Of a stretch of DNA of 5,528 nucleotides, positions 4,834 to 5,528 are shown in pieces. The notes beneath the pieces are model-generated. The model was not told the origin of the DNA and searched no databases. It was given only the letters and a program-made list of their open reading frames with translations. This DNA is from CAUZEB01 sp963578655. Its GTDB lineage: Bacteria > Chloroflexota > Dehalococcoidia > Lucifugimonadales > CAUZEB01. Location of the stretch: contig CAUZEB010000124.1 of assembly GCA_963578655.1 (NCBI GenBank), positions 1-5,528 on the forward strand, written 5' to 3'. A program made the translations under genes and the position numbers. The first letter of the stretch is position 1, and every line of letters begins with the position of its first letter.

Positions 4834-4842
4834 TGCTGTAAT
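4834..4842 (+). promoter_or_regulatory. Candidate extended -10 promoter of nhaA
   Basis: TG-C-TGTAAT (4834-4842) is an extended -10 with five of six consensus hexamer bases. A weak -35, TTTTCT (4814-4819), lies 17 bases upstream, as is common for extended -10 promoters. Transcription would start near 4849, leaving a leader of about 10 bases. It sits in the 47-base gap after the YqeK-like gene and could uncouple nhaA from the operon upstream. Confidence 0.4.
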
Positions 4843-4858
4843 ATCGTAGAATATCCAA

Positions 4859-5528
4859 ATGAATATGTTAGACAATCAACCTATTGAGAGATTAATTCTC
4901 CCGTTCCAGCGCTTTGCATCTCAGGAAGCTTCGGGGGGGATATTGCTATTGATTTGTACCCTAATTGCGCTCATTTGGTCAAATATAGATTTGCAAAGTT
5001 ATGAAAAGATATGGGAAACCCATCTCAGCATAGGTTTGCAAGACTTTATGTTGGATAAATCACTACATTTTTGGGTAAACGATGCATTAATGGCAATATT
5101 CTTTTTCGTTGTTGGACTTGAGATTAAACGTTCCTTGATAGCTGGTGAACTTGCCTCTGTCAAACAGGCTTCTCTACCCGTTATGGCCGCAATTGGTGGA
5201 ATGTTGGTGCCGGCGGGCCTATATATTGCCGTGAATTTCGGGACTGAAGGAGTAAGAGGTTGGGGAATCCCCATGGCGACAGACATTGCATTTTCACTGG
5301 GTATTTTGGCATTGTTAGGTAGCAGGGCTCCGCTCTCCTTAAAGGTTTTTCTTACAGCATTCGCGATAGTCGATGATATAGGGGCGGTTTTTGTAATTGC
5401 GTTATTTTATACAGAGTCGATTGCGTGGATGTATGTAAGTTTAGGTGGAGCTATTATAATATCTCTAACTCTACTAAACATATTGGGTGTCAGAAATATC
5501 TTTATATTTATTATCTTAGGTATTATAG
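4859..5528 (+). CDS. nhaA: Na+/H+ antiporter NhaA, N-terminal part (runs off window end)
   Basis: The frame from ATG 4859 is open to the last base, giving 223 residues of a protein that is usually about 390-450. Family marks are EASGGILLL (23-31), WVNDALMAIFFFVVGLEIKR (72-91), LPVMAAIGGMLVPAGLY (106-122), MATDIAFSLGILALLGSR (139-156) and FAIVDDIGAVFVIALFYT (168-185). D172 and D173 match the ion-binding D163/D164 of E. coli NhaA and D142 matches D133. NhaA is an inner-membrane electrogenic antiporter that expels Na+ in exchange for H+, giving salt and pH tolerance. Helices that bring Lys300 into the site are beyond the window, so completeness cannot be judged. ATG 4865, two codons downstream, is an equally possible start; neither has a clear ribosome site. 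An extended -10 promoter lies just upstream. Confidence 0.96.
   Translation, partial: MNMLDNQPIERLILPFQRFASQEASGGILLLICTLIALIWSNIDLQSYEKIWETHLSIGLQDFMLDKSLHFWVNDALMAIFFFVVGLEIKRSLIAGELASVKQASLPVMAAIGGMLVPAGLYIAVNFGTEGVRGWGIPMATDIAFSLGILALLGSRAPLSLKVFLTAFAIVDDIGAVFVIALFYTESIAWMYVSLGGAIIISLTLLNILGVRNIFIFIILGII

Noticed and set aside
4999..5286. 95-codon minus-strand ORF opposite nhaA
   Set aside because: The + strand here encodes conserved NhaA helices, so the opposite frame is a shadow.

Overview
The window looks like a bacterial chromosome segment of moderate to low GC. Evidence for a bacterium: Shine-Dalgarno sequences before most genes, ATG/GTG/TTG starts, sigma-70-like promoter elements, and the families NhaA, RidA, HINT and YqeK. 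All recognised genes are on the + strand, tightly packed and intact, with no sign of mobile DNA. The lineage cannot be fixed from sequence alone. An E-type succinate dehydrogenase (SdhA-SdhB-SdhE without SdhC/SdhD) together with a YqeK-like protein would fit an uncultured Chloroflexota (Dehalococcoidia/SAR202-like) bacterium, but this is a weak guess.

Region 1 (1-2013) is the end of a succinate dehydrogenase operon: the last 37 residues of SdhA, then SdhB, then SdhE, a CCG-domain (HdrB-like) protein whose ATG overlaps the sdhB stop. SdhB carries an extra cysteine (C208) that predicts a second [4Fe-4S] cluster in place of the [3Fe-4S] cluster, a C-terminal extension, and none of the classical quinone-site residues near its clusters. 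These are marks of the non-classical E-type enzyme, in which SdhE replaces the haem/quinone membrane anchors. The first CCG site of SdhE has a Thr where the second adjacent cysteine should be.

Region 2 (2014-2440) is a 427-base stretch with no convincing gene. It contains a TTTGACA/TGTCAAA inverted repeat, a bulged hairpin that may end the sdh transcript, and, just before the next gene, a TTGACA promoter whose spacer and -10 region carry overlapping inverted repeats that look like an operator.

Region 3 (2441-4811) holds a stand-alone VOC (glyoxalase-fold) protein, then, after a 96-base gap, a probable operon: Yip1-family membrane protein, RidA-family protein, HINT-type histidine-triad hydrolase and YqeK-like HD-domain hydrolase (gaps 12, 20 and 5 bases, taking the later HINT start). 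RidA, HINT and YqeK families all act on reactive or unwanted small metabolites (enamines/imines, nucleoside phosphoramidates or AMP adducts, Ap4A), so the cluster may be a metabolite-housekeeping module.

Region 4 (4859-5528) is the first 223 codons of an NhaA Na+/H+ antiporter, cut off by the window end, probably with its own extended -10 promoter. No rRNA, tRNA, CRISPR, transposon or riboswitch was recognised.
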